The notes below the pieces were generated by a model. That model did no database searches, was not told the origin of the DNA, and was given only the letters and a program-made list of their open reading frames with translations. Below, one piece after another: positions 1 through 10,369 of a stretch of 64,000 nucleotides of DNA. Within the stretch, counting starts at the first letter, position 1. The number at the start of each line of letters is the position of its first letter. The position numbers were made by a program, and so were the translations under genes. The DNA is from Flavobacterium sp. (GTDB taxonomy: Bacteria > Bacteroidota > Bacteroidia > Flavobacteriales > Flavobacteriaceae): positions 78,249-142,248 of the forward strand of contig JADBYA010000023.1 in assembly GCA_020403245.1 (NCBI GenBank), given 5' to 3'.

Positions 1-1330
1 GAATTTGTGGTTGGTATTTTTGGATTAAGTCTTCTAATGGTTTTACAGCGTCTAGTTGCATTTTGTACTCATCATCTGAAGCATCGTCTAACAATTCAAA
101 ACCTGTTTCTGTAAAAAACCATTCTAGAATTTTAGCATACGGACTGGCATCGATATCTTTTTCTAATTTCTCAATTTTTGGAAAATACGCTGGGAAGAAC
201 GTATGAATGGCATCTCCTATCAAATGTTGCGCTACTTCTGCTGCGCCTTCTTGTTCGCCTTCATAGACCAATTCGACTTTTCCTGTAATAGCTGGAATAA
301 TTCCCATAAAATCGGATAAACGAACTGATGTTTTGTCTTCACCAGACTTTAACGCACGTCTTTCGGCGGTACTTAATAAATTCTCATAGGCAGTAATGGT
401 CATTCTAGCACTTACCCCACTTTTATTGTCAATAAACTCACTTTCTCGAGCTTCAAAGGCAATTTGCTCTAGCAAATCTTTGGCTAATGAAGGCACGTAA
501 ACAGAATCTGATTGCTCTTTGTCTAATTTAGCTTCTTGATGCGTAATGGTTCTGGCAACAGCAATGTTTTCGGGATAGTGTGTTAGGATTTGAGAACCTA
601 TTCTATCTTTCAAAGGAGTTACAATGCTACCACGGTTGGTATAATCTTCGGGGTTTGCTGTAAATACAAATTGCATATCTAGTGGCATTCGCAACTTAAA
701 TCCACGAATTTGAATATCGCCTTCTTGCAAAATATTAAAAAGTGCCACCTGAATTCGAGCTTGCAAATCGGGCAACTCATTAATCACAAAAATACAACGG
801 TTCGCACGTGGAATCATTCCAAAATGAATTACTCTGTCATCTGCATAAGATAGCTTCAAATTAGCCGCTTTGATTGGGTCGACATCGCCTATTAAGTCGG
901 CAACAGTTACATCCGGTGTGGCGAGTTTTTCGGAAAAACGTTCGCTACGGTGCAACCAAGAAATTGGAGTATTATCGCCTTTTTCTGCTATCAAATTTTT
1001 GGCAAAGCGAGAAATGGGATTAAACGGGTCATCATTTATTTCTGAACCTTCTACCACTGGAATGTATTCGTCTAACAATTCAATCATCTTTCGTGCTAAT
1101 CGTGTTTTGGCTTGACCACGAAGTCCTAACAAATTAATGTTATGTCGCGATAATATGGCACGCTCTAATTCGGGTATGACCGTATTTTCAAAACCGTGTA
1201 CCCCTTCAAAAGTGGGTTTTCCTGATTTTATTTTTTTTCGAAGATTATCTCTCAACTCGTCTTTGATACTTCTTGAAATGTAACCTGATTGTTTTAATCC
1301 ACCTAATGTTGTTATGTTTTCTGTTTTCAT
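1..1330 (-). CDS. MoxR/magnesium-chelatase-subunit-I-like AAA+ ATPase (C-terminus runs off the window)
   Basis: Reverse-strand reading from CAT at 1328-1330 gives MKTENITTLGGLKQSGYISRSIKDELRDNLRKKIKSGKPTFEGVHGFENTVIPELERAILSRHNINLLGLRGQAKTRLARKMIELL..., a Walker A-like AAA+ core; open to the window edge; not in the ORF track. Confidence 0.85.
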   Translation of the reverse strand, partial: MKTENITTLGGLKQSGYISRSIKDELRDNLRKKIKSGKPTFEGVHGFENTVIPELERAILSRHNINLLGLRGQAKTRLARKMIELLDEYIPVVEGSEINDDPFNPISRFAKNLIAEKGDNTPISWLHRSERFSEKLATPDVTVADLIGDVDPIKAANLKLSYADDRVIHFGMIPRANRCIFVINELPDLQARIQVALFNILQEGDIQIRGFKLRMPLDMQFVFTANPEDYTNRGSIVTPLKDRIGSQILTHYPENIAVARTITHQEAKLDKEQSDSVYVPSLAKDLLEQIAFEARESEFIDNKSGVSARMTITAYENLLSTAERRALKSGEDKTSVRLSDFMGIIPAITGKVELVYEGEQEGAAEVAQHLIGDAIHTFFPAYFPKIEKLEKDIDASPYAKILEWFFTETGFELLDDASDDEYKMQLDAVKPLEDLIQKYQPQI

Positions 1331-1519
1331 TTTACTTATTTTTGGAGCACGATGTTTACAATGTTTTTTCACAAAACTTCCTGCCACCAAGCAGGGTTCA
1401 GAAAGTTATTTTTTTCTATTTTACTTCGTACTTCGTATTTTGTTCATCGTACTTTCTATTTTCTTTTCTCTATTCTCTATTTTCTTTTTTCTTTTTTCTA
1501 TTTTCTATTTTCTTTTCTC

Positions 1520-2638
1520 TTATTTAATCTTCTTCTTCCTATTCGTTTCATAATCCTCAAAAATCATTTCGCCTAATCCTTTGAGTCCTGTATAAAATGC
1601 TTTTCCCTGATTGGCTTCCGTAAAACGGTTGACAAATTTTTGCAGATATGTATCATTGGCAATCATGAAGGTGGTGATTGGAATGTGCAACTTCCTAGCT
1701 TGTGCCGCTTGATTGTAGCATTGCTCCACGATATATTGGTCTAATCCGTTACTGTTCATATAATATTCGCCATTTTTTTCACGAATGCAACTCGGTTTTC
1801 CATCGGTAATCATAAAAATTTGTTTGTTGGTATTGCGTTTTCTGCGCAGCATATCCATCGCCAATTGTAATCCGGCAACGGTGTTGGTATGATATGGACC
1901 TACTTTTAAATAAGGCAAATCTTTAATAGCTATGGGCCATGCATCGTTTCCAAAAACTAAAATATCAATGGTATCTTTGGGATAGCGAGTAGTGATTAGT
2001 TCTGCCAATGCCATGGCTACTTTTTTGGCTGGAGTAATTCGGTCTTCGCCATATAAAATCATGCTATGGCTGATGTCAATCATCAACACCGTACTCATTT
2101 GGGCTTTGAATTTTGATTCTTCTACTACCAAATCATTTTCGGTTAATCGAAATTCATCTGCACCATTATTGATTTGAGCATTTTTCAAACTTTCGGTCAA
2201 TGAAATGCTTTCCAAACTATCGCCAAAATGATATTCTCTGAATTCACCCGTTTGTTCATCGCCATTTCCAGAATGTTTTGTTTTGTGATTTCCTGTTCCT
2301 GAGCGTTTGAGATTACCAAAAATTTGGTCTAATGCTTGTTGTCGAATAGCTCGTTCTGTTTTAGCAGTAATTCCAGTCCCCGATGTTCCATCGTCTTTTA
2401 GTTCCTCACGGATATAGCCTTTTTTCTTTAAATCTTCAATAAAGTCGTCGATGGTATAACTGGAATCGGTGAGTTTATATTCAACATCCAATTGCCGTAA
2501 CCAATCAATAGCTTCATCAAAATCCCCCGAAGTATGCGTAATTAACTCTTTAAAAATTTCAAATAGTTTATCAAAGGGAGATTGAAAAGGTGCTTCGTAT
2601 TTTTTGAATAAAAATCCTTTTTTGATACTTTTTTCCAT
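1520..2638 (-). CDS. VWA-domain protein, partner of the MoxR ATPase
   Basis: MIDAS-type motif DISHSM, ...TDGKPS; transcribed just upstream of the AAA+ gene on the same strand. Confidence 0.85.
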   Translation of the reverse strand: MEKSIKKGFLFKKYEAPFQSPFDKLFEIFKELITHTSGDFDEAIDWLRQLDVEYKLTDSSYTIDDFIEDLKKKGYIREELKDDGTSGTGITAKTERAIRQQALDQIFGNLKRSGTGNHKTKHSGNGDEQTGEFREYHFGDSLESISLTESLKNAQINNGADEFRLTENDLVVEESKFKAQMSTVLMIDISHSMILYGEDRITPAKKVAMALAELITTRYPKDTIDILVFGNDAWPIAIKDLPYLKVGPYHTNTVAGLQLAMDMLRRKRNTNKQIFMITDGKPSCIREKNGEYYMNSNGLDQYIVEQCYNQAAQARKLHIPITTFMIANDTYLQKFVNRFTEANQGKAFYTGLKGLGEMIFEDYETNRKKKIK

Positions 2639-2816
2639 AGTGTATAAAATTAGTATATAAACTTTATAATCGTGTTGAAACGACTATTAATTTTTAGTTA
2701 AAGTCTAATATAAGTAGTGTTGGGTATAGTGATTTAAAAAAAACAACCTAAACTCTTTCTATTACTTTAGGGCTAACCAAATAAATTATTTAGTTTTACC
2801 AACTATAAAAAAGCTT

Positions 2817-3389
2817 ATGTCCTCCGATTACATCAACGATGAAAAATTCACAGCTATCGCCTTTTTAGAAGCTGATATCAAATACAAAGAGTATGAAAAT
2901 TGTAGTTTTTACAATTGTGATTTCACCAATTGTATTTTTCAAACCGTAACTTTTATCGATTGTAATTTTTTTGATTGCAACTTTAAGGATACTAAAATCA
3001 ATTATGTATCGTTACGCGGAGTACAATTTACCAAATGCGATTTTACCGCTGTTAATTTTGCCATGACTGACCAAGTAATTTATGAATTTCACTTTAAAGA
3101 TTGTTTGTTAGATTATGCCAAATTCTATGCCTTGAAGCTAAAGAAAATGCAGTTTATCAATTGCAGTATGATTTCAGTTGATTTTATGGCAAGTGATTTA
3201 ACCGAAGCCGTTTTTGATAATTGCAATCTAAGACGAGCTGTATTTATTGATACGATTGCTAATAAAACTGATTTTTATACCAGTTATGATTATACGATTG
3301 ACCCAGAAAAAAACAAACTTAAAAAAGCTATTTTCTCAACCGATGGTTTAAAGGGGTTATTGGAAAAATATGATTTAGTAATTAAATAA
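2817..3389 (+). CDS. Pentapeptide-repeat protein
   Basis: Tandem (C/F)xNC(D/N)F pentapeptides: NCSFYNCDFTNCIFQTVTFIDCNFFDCNF... Confidence 0.85.
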   Translation: MSSDYINDEKFTAIAFLEADIKYKEYENCSFYNCDFTNCIFQTVTFIDCNFFDCNFKDTKINYVSLRGVQFTKCDFTAVNFAMTDQVIYEFHFKDCLLDYAKFYALKLKKMQFINCSMISVDFMASDLTEAVFDNCNLRRAVFIDTIANKTDFYTSYDYTIDPEKNKLKKAIFSTDGLKGLLEKYDLVIK

Positions 3390-4056
3390 TTCTGCCATCT
3401 TCCATCGTTATTATTCTATTGGTTCTTTTAGCAAAATCATTATCATGCGTAACGATGAGCATAGTTTGATTGTGTTCTAAAGTCAATTTTTTGAAAATAT
3501 CAAAAACCAAATCGCTGTTCTTTTTATCTAAATTTCCTGTTGGTTCATCACCCATTATAATTAATGGATTGTTAATCAATGCTCTGGCAATAGCAACACG
3601 TTGTTTTTGCCCACCACTCAACTGATTGGGCATCTTTAGGGCTTGATCTTCCATATCTAATGTTCGCAAATGTTCTATGGCATCGTGTTCAATTTCTTTT
3701 TCAGAGCGAATTCCTAGTTTCATTCCGGGTAGCATGACATTTTTTAGCACGCTGTATTCCGATAGTAAATAGTGAAACTGAAACACAAAGCCAATTTTTT
3801 CATTTCTGAGTTGGGCCAATTCTTTATCGGGTTTTCCTGTAATGCGTTCTTCATGGATATATAACTCGCCTTCATAATCGGTATCCATAGTAGAAAGCAA
3901 ATACAACAGGGTCGATTTCCCGCAACCTGATTTTCCAACAATAGAAACAAATTCACCATGATTTATATTCATATCTATTTCTTTCAACACCTTAAATTTT
4001 ATGGGGTCGTAAAAGTATTTGGTTAACTTTTTAGTTTCTAGGACACTGTTGCTCAT
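3382..4056 (-). CDS. ABC transporter ATP-binding protein (MacB/LolD type)
   Basis: Walker A GKSGCGKST, signature LSGGQKQRVAIARAL, Walker B IIMGDEPTGNLD. Confidence 0.93.
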   Translation of the reverse strand: MSNSVLETKKLTKYFYDPIKFKVLKEIDMNINHGEFVSIVGKSGCGKSTLLYLLSTMDTDYEGELYIHEERITGKPDKELAQLRNEKIGFVFQFHYLLSEYSVLKNVMLPGMKLGIRSEKEIEHDAIEHLRTLDMEDQALKMPNQLSGGQKQRVAIARALINNPLIIMGDEPTGNLDKKNSDLVFDIFKKLTLEHNQTMLIVTHDNDFAKRTNRIITMEDGRII

Positions 4057-4060
4057 TTTT

Positions 4061-5317
4061 TTATTTACCTCGAATAATATCTACTGGATCAACTTTACTA
4101 GCTTTAAGCGCTGGGAATAAACCTGCAATAAATGTTGTTACTAATGCAAATGAAATTCCAATTATATAAAACATTGGATTATAATTTATGGGATAAGTAG
4201 TTATTGTTGGTAGCGCTGCCGTATTAAAAGGAATGTTGTCTATGATTGTGGTGAAAAAAAATCCGAAAAGTAAACCAAAAACACCACCAGTAATACCAAT
4301 AATCATAGAAAGGGAAATGAATATCCACTTCACATCATTTCCCGAAAATCCGGTAGCTTTAAGAATGGCAATACTATCCATCTTTTCAAAAATCATCATA
4401 TTTAAGATGTTATAAATTCCAAATCCGGCCACAATTAATAATACAATGCCAACAGCATAAGAAATAATGCTCCTAACAGAACTACCTGTTTCAAACTGAG
4501 AATTGGCTGTTTGATAATCAATGGCATCTAATTCAAATTTATTATGAAACTCCTTTGCTAAAGCTGGTGCCGAGGTGATATCGAATAATTTTATTTGAAT
4601 ATCTGTAATATAATTTGTGGCTTCGCCTAATAGTTTTTGGGCTGTAGCTAAAGAGGTATAACTACTGATATCGTCAATTTCTGCAATGCCAATTTGGGAA
4701 ATACCAACAATTTTTAAGGAAGCTAAATTTCCTTTGGCAGTTGTGATTTTTATAATATCGCCTTTAACCAAAAGCATTTTATCGGCCAATCCTTTTCCAA
4801 TAATGATACTGTTGTTTTGAACTAAGTCGGCTATTTTACCTTCTATAATATAATCGCTTAGAGTGAATAATTTTTCTTCTGCTGGAACATCAATTCCGTT
4901 AATTATTCCAGAAATTTCTATGGTCCCAGAATTAAAAAAAACGGGTGTAGTTATTTTTGGAGCTACATCAATGATACGATTATCTTGTTTTAAATTATGA
5001 ATGATTGTCTTGCTGTTGTAAATAGATTTACCTCTATCTTTTGGCTTTATAGACGCGATAAAGTTAATGTCATTTTTATATTTACTAGACAGAGTTACAG
5101 GCTGATTTTCAGAAGGTTTGATTTCGTTATATAAACGAACATGTGGTGTTCTGTTGAGCATTAATCCATCGAGTAAATCATTCAATCCATTCATAAAACT
5201 TACTAATGAAATAAACATGGCGATACCAAAAGTGACTCCGACTGCGGCAACAATTGTTTGTTTCAATCGGGCACGAAGCAAATGAATAGCTATGTTTAAA
5301 ATAAGTTTAAAGTTCAT
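4061..5317 (-). CDS. ABC transporter permease (MacB/FtsX-like)
   Basis: N-terminal TM, periplasmic domain, C-terminal TM cluster ending ALKASKVDPVDIIRGK; operonic with the ATPase. Confidence 0.9.
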   Translation of the reverse strand: MNFKLILNIAIHLLRARLKQTIVAAVGVTFGIAMFISLVSFMNGLNDLLDGLMLNRTPHVRLYNEIKPSENQPVTLSSKYKNDINFIASIKPKDRGKSIYNSKTIIHNLKQDNRIIDVAPKITTPVFFNSGTIEISGIINGIDVPAEEKLFTLSDYIIEGKIADLVQNNSIIIGKGLADKMLLVKGDIIKITTAKGNLASLKIVGISQIGIAEIDDISSYTSLATAQKLLGEATNYITDIQIKLFDITSAPALAKEFHNKFELDAIDYQTANSQFETGSSVRSIISYAVGIVLLIVAGFGIYNILNMMIFEKMDSIAILKATGFSGNDVKWIFISLSMIIGITGGVFGLLFGFFFTTIIDNIPFNTAALPTITTYPINYNPMFYIIGISFALVTTFIAGLFPALKASKVDPVDIIRGK

Positions 5318-6411
5318 TATCTCGGTTTGTAAATGGTTTCCTCTGAACTTAATCCACTCAAAATTTCAACATTCTGATAATCGTTTAAACCAATTTTTAC
5401 TTTGCGTTTTTCATCTTCATTAACCAAAACATACTCATCGTTTATGAGATAACTTCTAGGAATGGTCAAAACATTCTTTTTGGTTTGTATAATGATATTG
5501 GCTTCAGCTGTAAGATTGGGATATAATTTTAAGGGTGGAGTATCAAAATGAGCTTCTATTTTAAAAGTTCTAGAACGTTCGTCCATAATGGGATAAATTT
5601 TATCTACTGTCGCGTCAAAAGCTTTTCCTTTGTAACTGTCCAAAGTAACCACTATTTTTTGACCTAAAATGACGCTAACCATATCATATTCATCAACATA
5701 CAATTCTAATACATAGGCATTCTTCTTTCCGATAACTGCTAAAGGCAATTGTGGTGTTATTAAAGTTCCTTCTTTTACTAAAACATCAAACAACTCTCCA
5801 GAAAATGCACTTTTAACCTCAAAGTCGCTTTGTGATTTTTCGTTGATTTTTAGGTTATTACTATTTCGATATTGATCATTTTTTAGTTGAATTCTCAATT
5901 GTGATAATTGTTTTAAAGCAGCATCATAATTGGATTTTGAGTTCTTATAGGCGAGTTCTACTCGTTCGTACTCTACTTCCGAAATAATATTATATTGTTT
6001 GATGTTTTTATTGCGATTATACACTGATTGATCAAGTGCTAATTTGTCTTTGGCTGCCTGAACCTTCGTTTCCATTTCAGCAATTTTATCTTGAACATAA
6101 CGACTATTTTCGTTACTCAATTGGTAGGTTAAACGAGCATTCGCGGTAGTAAGCGATGCTTTATCACTTTCTATTTGAAATAGTGATTGTCCTTTAGTAA
6201 TAGTTTGCCCTGCGGTTACATTGATTTTCTGTAAAACACCATTGACACTCGAATAAACAGTATATTGATTTTCTGATTTTACAATACCTGAAGCATAAAC
6301 ACTTTGGGTTATAGTACCTATGGTAGGTTTTAATTCGTCTTTGTCTTTTTTAGAACAAGAAACTATAAGTAGTAAAGAGAAATAGAATAGAATTTTAAAA
6401 CATTTCATCAA
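5317..6411 (-). CDS. HlyD/MacA-like periplasmic adaptor (lipoprotein)
   Basis: Lipobox-like LLIVSCSKK, lipoyl half-motifs and coiled coil; overlaps the permease start. Confidence 0.88.
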   Translation of the reverse strand: MMKCFKILFYFSLLLIVSCSKKDKDELKPTIGTITQSVYASGIVKSENQYTVYSSVNGVLQKINVTAGQTITKGQSLFQIESDKASLTTANARLTYQLSNENSRYVQDKIAEMETKVQAAKDKLALDQSVYNRNKNIKQYNIISEVEYERVELAYKNSKSNYDAALKQLSQLRIQLKNDQYRNSNNLKINEKSQSDFEVKSAFSGELFDVLVKEGTLITPQLPLAVIGKKNAYVLELYVDEYDMVSVILGQKIVVTLDSYKGKAFDATVDKIYPIMDERSRTFKIEAHFDTPPLKLYPNLTAEANIIIQTKKNVLTIPRSYLINDEYVLVNEDEKRKVKIGLNDYQNVEILSGLSSEETIYKPR

Positions 6412-6485
6412 GTTGGCATTTATTGATTTTTGACTCTCAAATTTACAACAATTCCATCAGTAAAAATGAAACATTTATCATATAA

Positions 6486-6516
6486 AAAAGCCCTCAAAGG
6501 AATTTTTGAAGGCTTA
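6486..6516 (-). terminator. Rho-independent terminator of glyA
   Basis: Inverted repeat AAGCCcTCAAA...TTTGAaGGCTT with A-run (U-run on minus strand). Confidence 0.7.
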
Positions 6517-6538
6517 CATATTCTTTATAAACAATTCA

Positions 6539-7813
6539 CTAATAAACAAAAATCGCTCTTTCGCTCATCATTTCGTTTACTTCATCAGCTACTTGTTCGA
6601 TAACCGCTTCATTAGTATGATTAAGCAATACTCTATCAATCATATCAACAATGGTTTCCATATCTTTTTCTACTAAGCCACGAGTAGTAATAGCAGGAGT
6701 TCCAATACGAATTCCCGAAGTGATGAATGGCGATTTATCATCAAATGGCACCATATTCTTGTTTACTGTAATCTCTGCTTTTACCAATGCATTTTCGGCT
6801 TCTTTACCAGTGATGTTTTTATTTCTTAAATCAATGAGCATCATGTGATTGTCTGTTCCTCCCGAAATTAAATGATAACCTCTATTTATAAAGGCAGCAG
6901 CCATAGCTTTTGCATTTTTTTGTACTTGCATGGAATAATGGAAAAACTCATCGGTCAGTGCTTCTCCAAATGCTATCGCTTTTGCCGCAATAATGTGCAT
7001 TAACGGTCCACCTTGATTTCCTGGAAAAACAGCTAAATCTAATAAAGTAGACATCATTCTGATTTCTCCTTTTGGTGTAGTCAATCCCCAAGGATTTTCA
7101 AAATCTTTCCCCATCATAATCAATCCACCACGTGGTCCGCGCAATGTTTTATGAGTTGTAGTGGTTACAATATGACAATGCGGAATTGGATCATTCATTA
7201 ATCCTTTGGCAATCAAACCGGCTGGGTGAGAAATATCGGCTAATAAAAGTGCGCCAACACTATCGGCAATCACTCTAAATCGCTCAAAATCCATATCACG
7301 ACAATAAGCTGAAGCACCAGCAATAATCATTTTTGGTTTTTCACGAGTTGCAATTTCTTGAATTTTATCATAGTCAAAACGACCAGTTGCTGCTTCTACA
7401 CCATAAAAAGAAGGTGTATATAATTTTCCTGAAAAATTAACTGGAGAACCATGCGTTAAATGGCCACCATGAGATAAGTCAAAACCAAGAATTTTATCAC
7501 CCGGTTGTAAACATGCTGAAAAAACAGCAGTATTCGCTTGAGAACCAGAATGCGGTTGCACGTTAGCGTAAGCTGCACCAAACAACGCTTTGGCTCTATC
7601 AATAGCAATTTGTTCGACTATATCTACTACTTCACAACCACCATAATAACGTTTACCCGGATAGCCCTCGGCATATTTATTTGTTAAAACAGAACCTGCA
7701 GCTTCCATCACTTCATCACTCACAAAGTTCTCTGATGCAATTAGTTCAATTCCGTGAATTTGTCTGTCTTGTTCCTCAAGAATAAGGTCAAAAATTTGTT
7801 TGTCGCGTTGCAT
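6539..7813 (-). CDS. glyA: Serine hydroxymethyltransferase
   Basis: Typical GlyA sequence: [41 protein letters not shown]. Confidence 0.97.
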   Translation of the reverse strand: MQRDKQIFDLILEEQDRQIHGIELIASENFVSDEVMEAAGSVLTNKYAEGYPGKRYYGGCEVVDIVEQIAIDRAKALFGAAYANVQPHSGSQANTAVFSACLQPGDKILGFDLSHGGHLTHGSPVNFSGKLYTPSFYGVEAATGRFDYDKIQEIATREKPKMIIAGASAYCRDMDFERFRVIADSVGALLLADISHPAGLIAKGLMNDPIPHCHIVTTTTHKTLRGPRGGLIMMGKDFENPWGLTTPKGEIRMMSTLLDLAVFPGNQGGPLMHIIAAKAIAFGEALTDEFFHYSMQVQKNAKAMAAAFINRGYHLISGGTDNHMMLIDLRNKNITGKEAENALVKAEITVNKNMVPFDDKSPFITSGIRIGTPAITTRGLVEKDMETIVDMIDRVLLNHTNEAVIEQVADEVNEMMSERAIFVY

Positions 7814-7856
7814 TTGAAATTATTTCGATTAATTGTGTTCAAAATTACAAAAATGG

Positions 7857-7887
7857 TTTGGTAAATTAATAGGAAATGATATATTTG
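7857..7887 (+). promoter_or_regulatory. Predicted promoter of fahA (TTTG-N19-TATATTTG)
   Basis: Matches Bacteroidota consensus TTTG/TAnnTTTG; about 33 bp before ATG. Confidence 0.6.
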
Positions 7888-7920
7888 ATTACTTAATTTT
7901 TCAACAAACATAAAGAACGA

Positions 7921-9207
7921 ATGATGCCTATAAATACTAACAATCCGAAACGAAAATCATGGATTACTGTTCCTAATAACAGTGACTTCCCCATACAAAA
8001 CATTCCTTTTGGAGTTTTTTTAACCAAAGAAGATGTGATCACTATTGGGACTCGAATAGGTGATTATGCGATTGATTTAGGAGCTTTACAGCAATTAAAT
8101 TATTTCGAAGGCATCGAATTGACCGATGATATGTTCATGCAAGATACTTTGAATGATTTTATCTCTGATGGCAAGAAAACCTGGCGATTAGTTAGAAATC
8201 GAATTGGAGACATTTTCGATAGCAACAATCCTAAACTTAGAGATAATAAAGAACACCGAGATATTGTAATCTTCAAAATGGAAGATGTAGAAATGCAGCT
8301 TCCGGTTTTAATTGGAGATTACACCGATTTTTATTCGAGTAAAGAACACGCTACCAATGTTGGAAAAATGTTCCGTGATCCCGAAAATGCTTTATTGCCT
8401 AATTGGCTTCATATTCCTGTTGGCTATCACGGAAGAAGCTCAACCATTGTGCCGTCTGGAATTCCGGTACATCGTCCGATGGGACAAACGTTACCTACCG
8501 GCGAAAGCACACCCGTATTTGGACCATCACGTTCTATCGACTTTGAACTTGAAACTGCTTTCATCACAACAGATGCCAACGTAATGGGCGAAAATATTCC
8601 AATTAACGAAGCGGAAGATTATATTTTTGGAATGGTATTATTAAACGATTGGAGTGCAAGAGATATTCAAAAATGGGAATATGTGCCCCTTGGACCATTC
8701 TTGGCTAAAAACTTTGCTTCCTCTATTTCACCATGGATTGTTACTATGGATGCTTTAGAACCTTTTAGAACCAAAGGTCCTAATCAAGAACCAATGCCAC
8801 TTCCCTATTTACAACAAAAGGGGAAACATACCTATGACATTAATTTAGAAGTGTATATCGAGCCTGAAAACGTTGCTCCTACTTTAGTTTCTAAATCTAA
8901 TTTCAAATATATGTATTGGTCAATGTCGCAACAATTAGCGCATCACACTTCAAATGGTTGTCGCGTAAATTCTGGTGACATGATGGGTTCTGGAACTATT
9001 TCTGGTCCTACACAAGATAGCTTTGGCTCTATGCTCGAATTAACTTGGGGTGGAAAAAATCCGATTAAAATGAATGACGGTTCCGAACGTAAGTTCATCA
9101 ATGATAACGATACTGTAATTATGAAAGGATATTGTCAAAATAGTTCTGTGCGTATTGGCTTTGGCGAAGTTTCAAGTAAATTATTGCCACCCTTCGTTAG
9201 AAAATAA
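7921..9207 (+). CDS. fahA: Fumarylacetoacetase
   Basis: YTDFYSSKEHATNVG, LPNWLHIPVGYHGRSSTIVPSG, NGCRVNSGDMMGSGTISG. Confidence 0.95.
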   Translation: MMPINTNNPKRKSWITVPNNSDFPIQNIPFGVFLTKEDVITIGTRIGDYAIDLGALQQLNYFEGIELTDDMFMQDTLNDFISDGKKTWRLVRNRIGDIFDSNNPKLRDNKEHRDIVIFKMEDVEMQLPVLIGDYTDFYSSKEHATNVGKMFRDPENALLPNWLHIPVGYHGRSSTIVPSGIPVHRPMGQTLPTGESTPVFGPSRSIDFELETAFITTDANVMGENIPINEAEDYIFGMVLLNDWSARDIQKWEYVPLGPFLAKNFASSISPWIVTMDALEPFRTKGPNQEPMPLPYLQQKGKHTYDINLEVYIEPENVAPTLVSKSNFKYMYWSMSQQLAHHTSNGCRVNSGDMMGSGTISGPTQDSFGSMLELTWGGKNPIKMNDGSERKFINDNDTVIMKGYCQNSSVRIGFGEVSSKLLPPFVRK

Positions 9208-9265
9208 ACTTACTAAATTCCAAATTAAAAAATCCAAATTCCAAGTTTAAAACCATACAATTGAA

Positions 9266-10348
9266 ATGAAAAATACAGCGTTAACACACGTACACGAAAG
9301 TTTAGGAGCTAAAATGGTTCCGTTTGCAGGATTTAATATGCCTGTTCAGTATGAAGGCGTAAATGCCGAACACGAAATAGTTAGAAATGGCGTTGGCGTT
9401 TTTGATGTTTCACACATGGGCGAATTTTTACTATCGGGTGAGAACGCTTTGGCATTAATCCAAAAAGTCACTTCCAATGATGCATCGGTGTTAGCAATTG
9501 GTAGAGCTCAATATTCTTGTTTGCCCAATAATGATGGCGGAATTGTAGACGATTTAATTGTTTACCGAATGAAAGAAAACCAATATTTATTGGTCGTAAA
9601 CGCTTCAAATATTGACAAAGATTGGAATTGGATTTCGTCTCACAATGATTTGGGAGTTGATATGAAGAATATTTCTGATGATTATTCTTTGCTTGCTATT
9701 CAGGGTCCAAAAGCAGTTGAAGCCATGCAATCTTTAACTTCTATTGATTTATCAGCGATTAAATATTATCACTTTGAAGTGGCTGATTTTGCCGGAATAG
9801 AGCATGTCATCATTTCGGCAACAGGTTATACTGGCTCTGGTGGATTTGAAATTTATTGTAAAAACTCCGATGTGGAGCAAGTTTGGAATAAAGTGTTTGA
9901 AGCGGGTAAATCGTTTGGCATAAGACCAATTGGTTTGGCAGCTCGTGATACGTTACGTTTGGAAATGGGTTTCTGTTTGTATGGCAATGATATTAATGAT
10001 ACTACCTCTCCGTTAGAAGCTGGTTTGGGTTGGATTACCAAATTTAACAAAGACTTTACCAATTCTGAAAACCTTAAAAAACAAAAAGAAGCGGGCGTTT
10101 CAAAAAAATTAGTTGGTTTTGAAATGATTGATAGAGGAATTCCCCGTCATGACTACGAAATTGTTGATGCTGATGGAAATAATATTGGGATTGTAACTTC
10201 TGGGACGCAATCACCATCAATGGGAATTGCCATTGGTATGGGTTATGTAAAAACTGAATTTGCAGCTGTTGATTCTGACATTTTCATTGTGATTAGAGAT
10301 AAAAAGATTGCTGCAAAAGTGGTAAAAATGCCTTTTTATAAAAAATAA
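9266..10348 (+). CDS. gcvT: Glycine cleavage system T protein (aminomethyltransferase)
   Basis: [24 protein letters not shown]..., [27 protein letters not shown]. Confidence 0.96.
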   Translation: MKNTALTHVHESLGAKMVPFAGFNMPVQYEGVNAEHEIVRNGVGVFDVSHMGEFLLSGENALALIQKVTSNDASVLAIGRAQYSCLPNNDGGIVDDLIVYRMKENQYLLVVNASNIDKDWNWISSHNDLGVDMKNISDDYSLLAIQGPKAVEAMQSLTSIDLSAIKYYHFEVADFAGIEHVIISATGYTGSGGFEIYCKNSDVEQVWNKVFEAGKSFGIRPIGLAARDTLRLEMGFCLYGNDINDTTSPLEAGLGWITKFNKDFTNSENLKKQKEAGVSKKLVGFEMIDRGIPRHDYEIVDADGNNIGIVTSGTQSPSMGIAIGMGYVKTEFAAVDSDIFIVIRDKKIAAKVVKMPFYKK

Positions 10349-10369
10349 TATTCCCTGACTAATGTAGCT

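Noticed and set aside
870-1115. + strand ORF (81 aa) and many similar short ORFs from the six-frame track
   Set aside because: They are antisense shadows of well-supported genes (here the MoxR gene); low-complexity or non-protein-like translations.
1273-1576. Three overlapping Phe/Leu-rich ORFs over the T/C-rich tract
   Set aside because: Translations of a polypyrimidine repeat in all three frames; no start context, not real proteins.
2817-3389. Qnr-type quinolone resistance protein
   Set aside because: Pentapeptide repeat fold is clear but there is no specific evidence for gyrase protection; parC at 61 kb is not linked.
3382-6411. Possible antibiotic efflux or new secretion system
   Set aside because: Ordinary MacA-MacB-LolD-like ABC exporter set without a dedicated outer-membrane channel or cargo gene.
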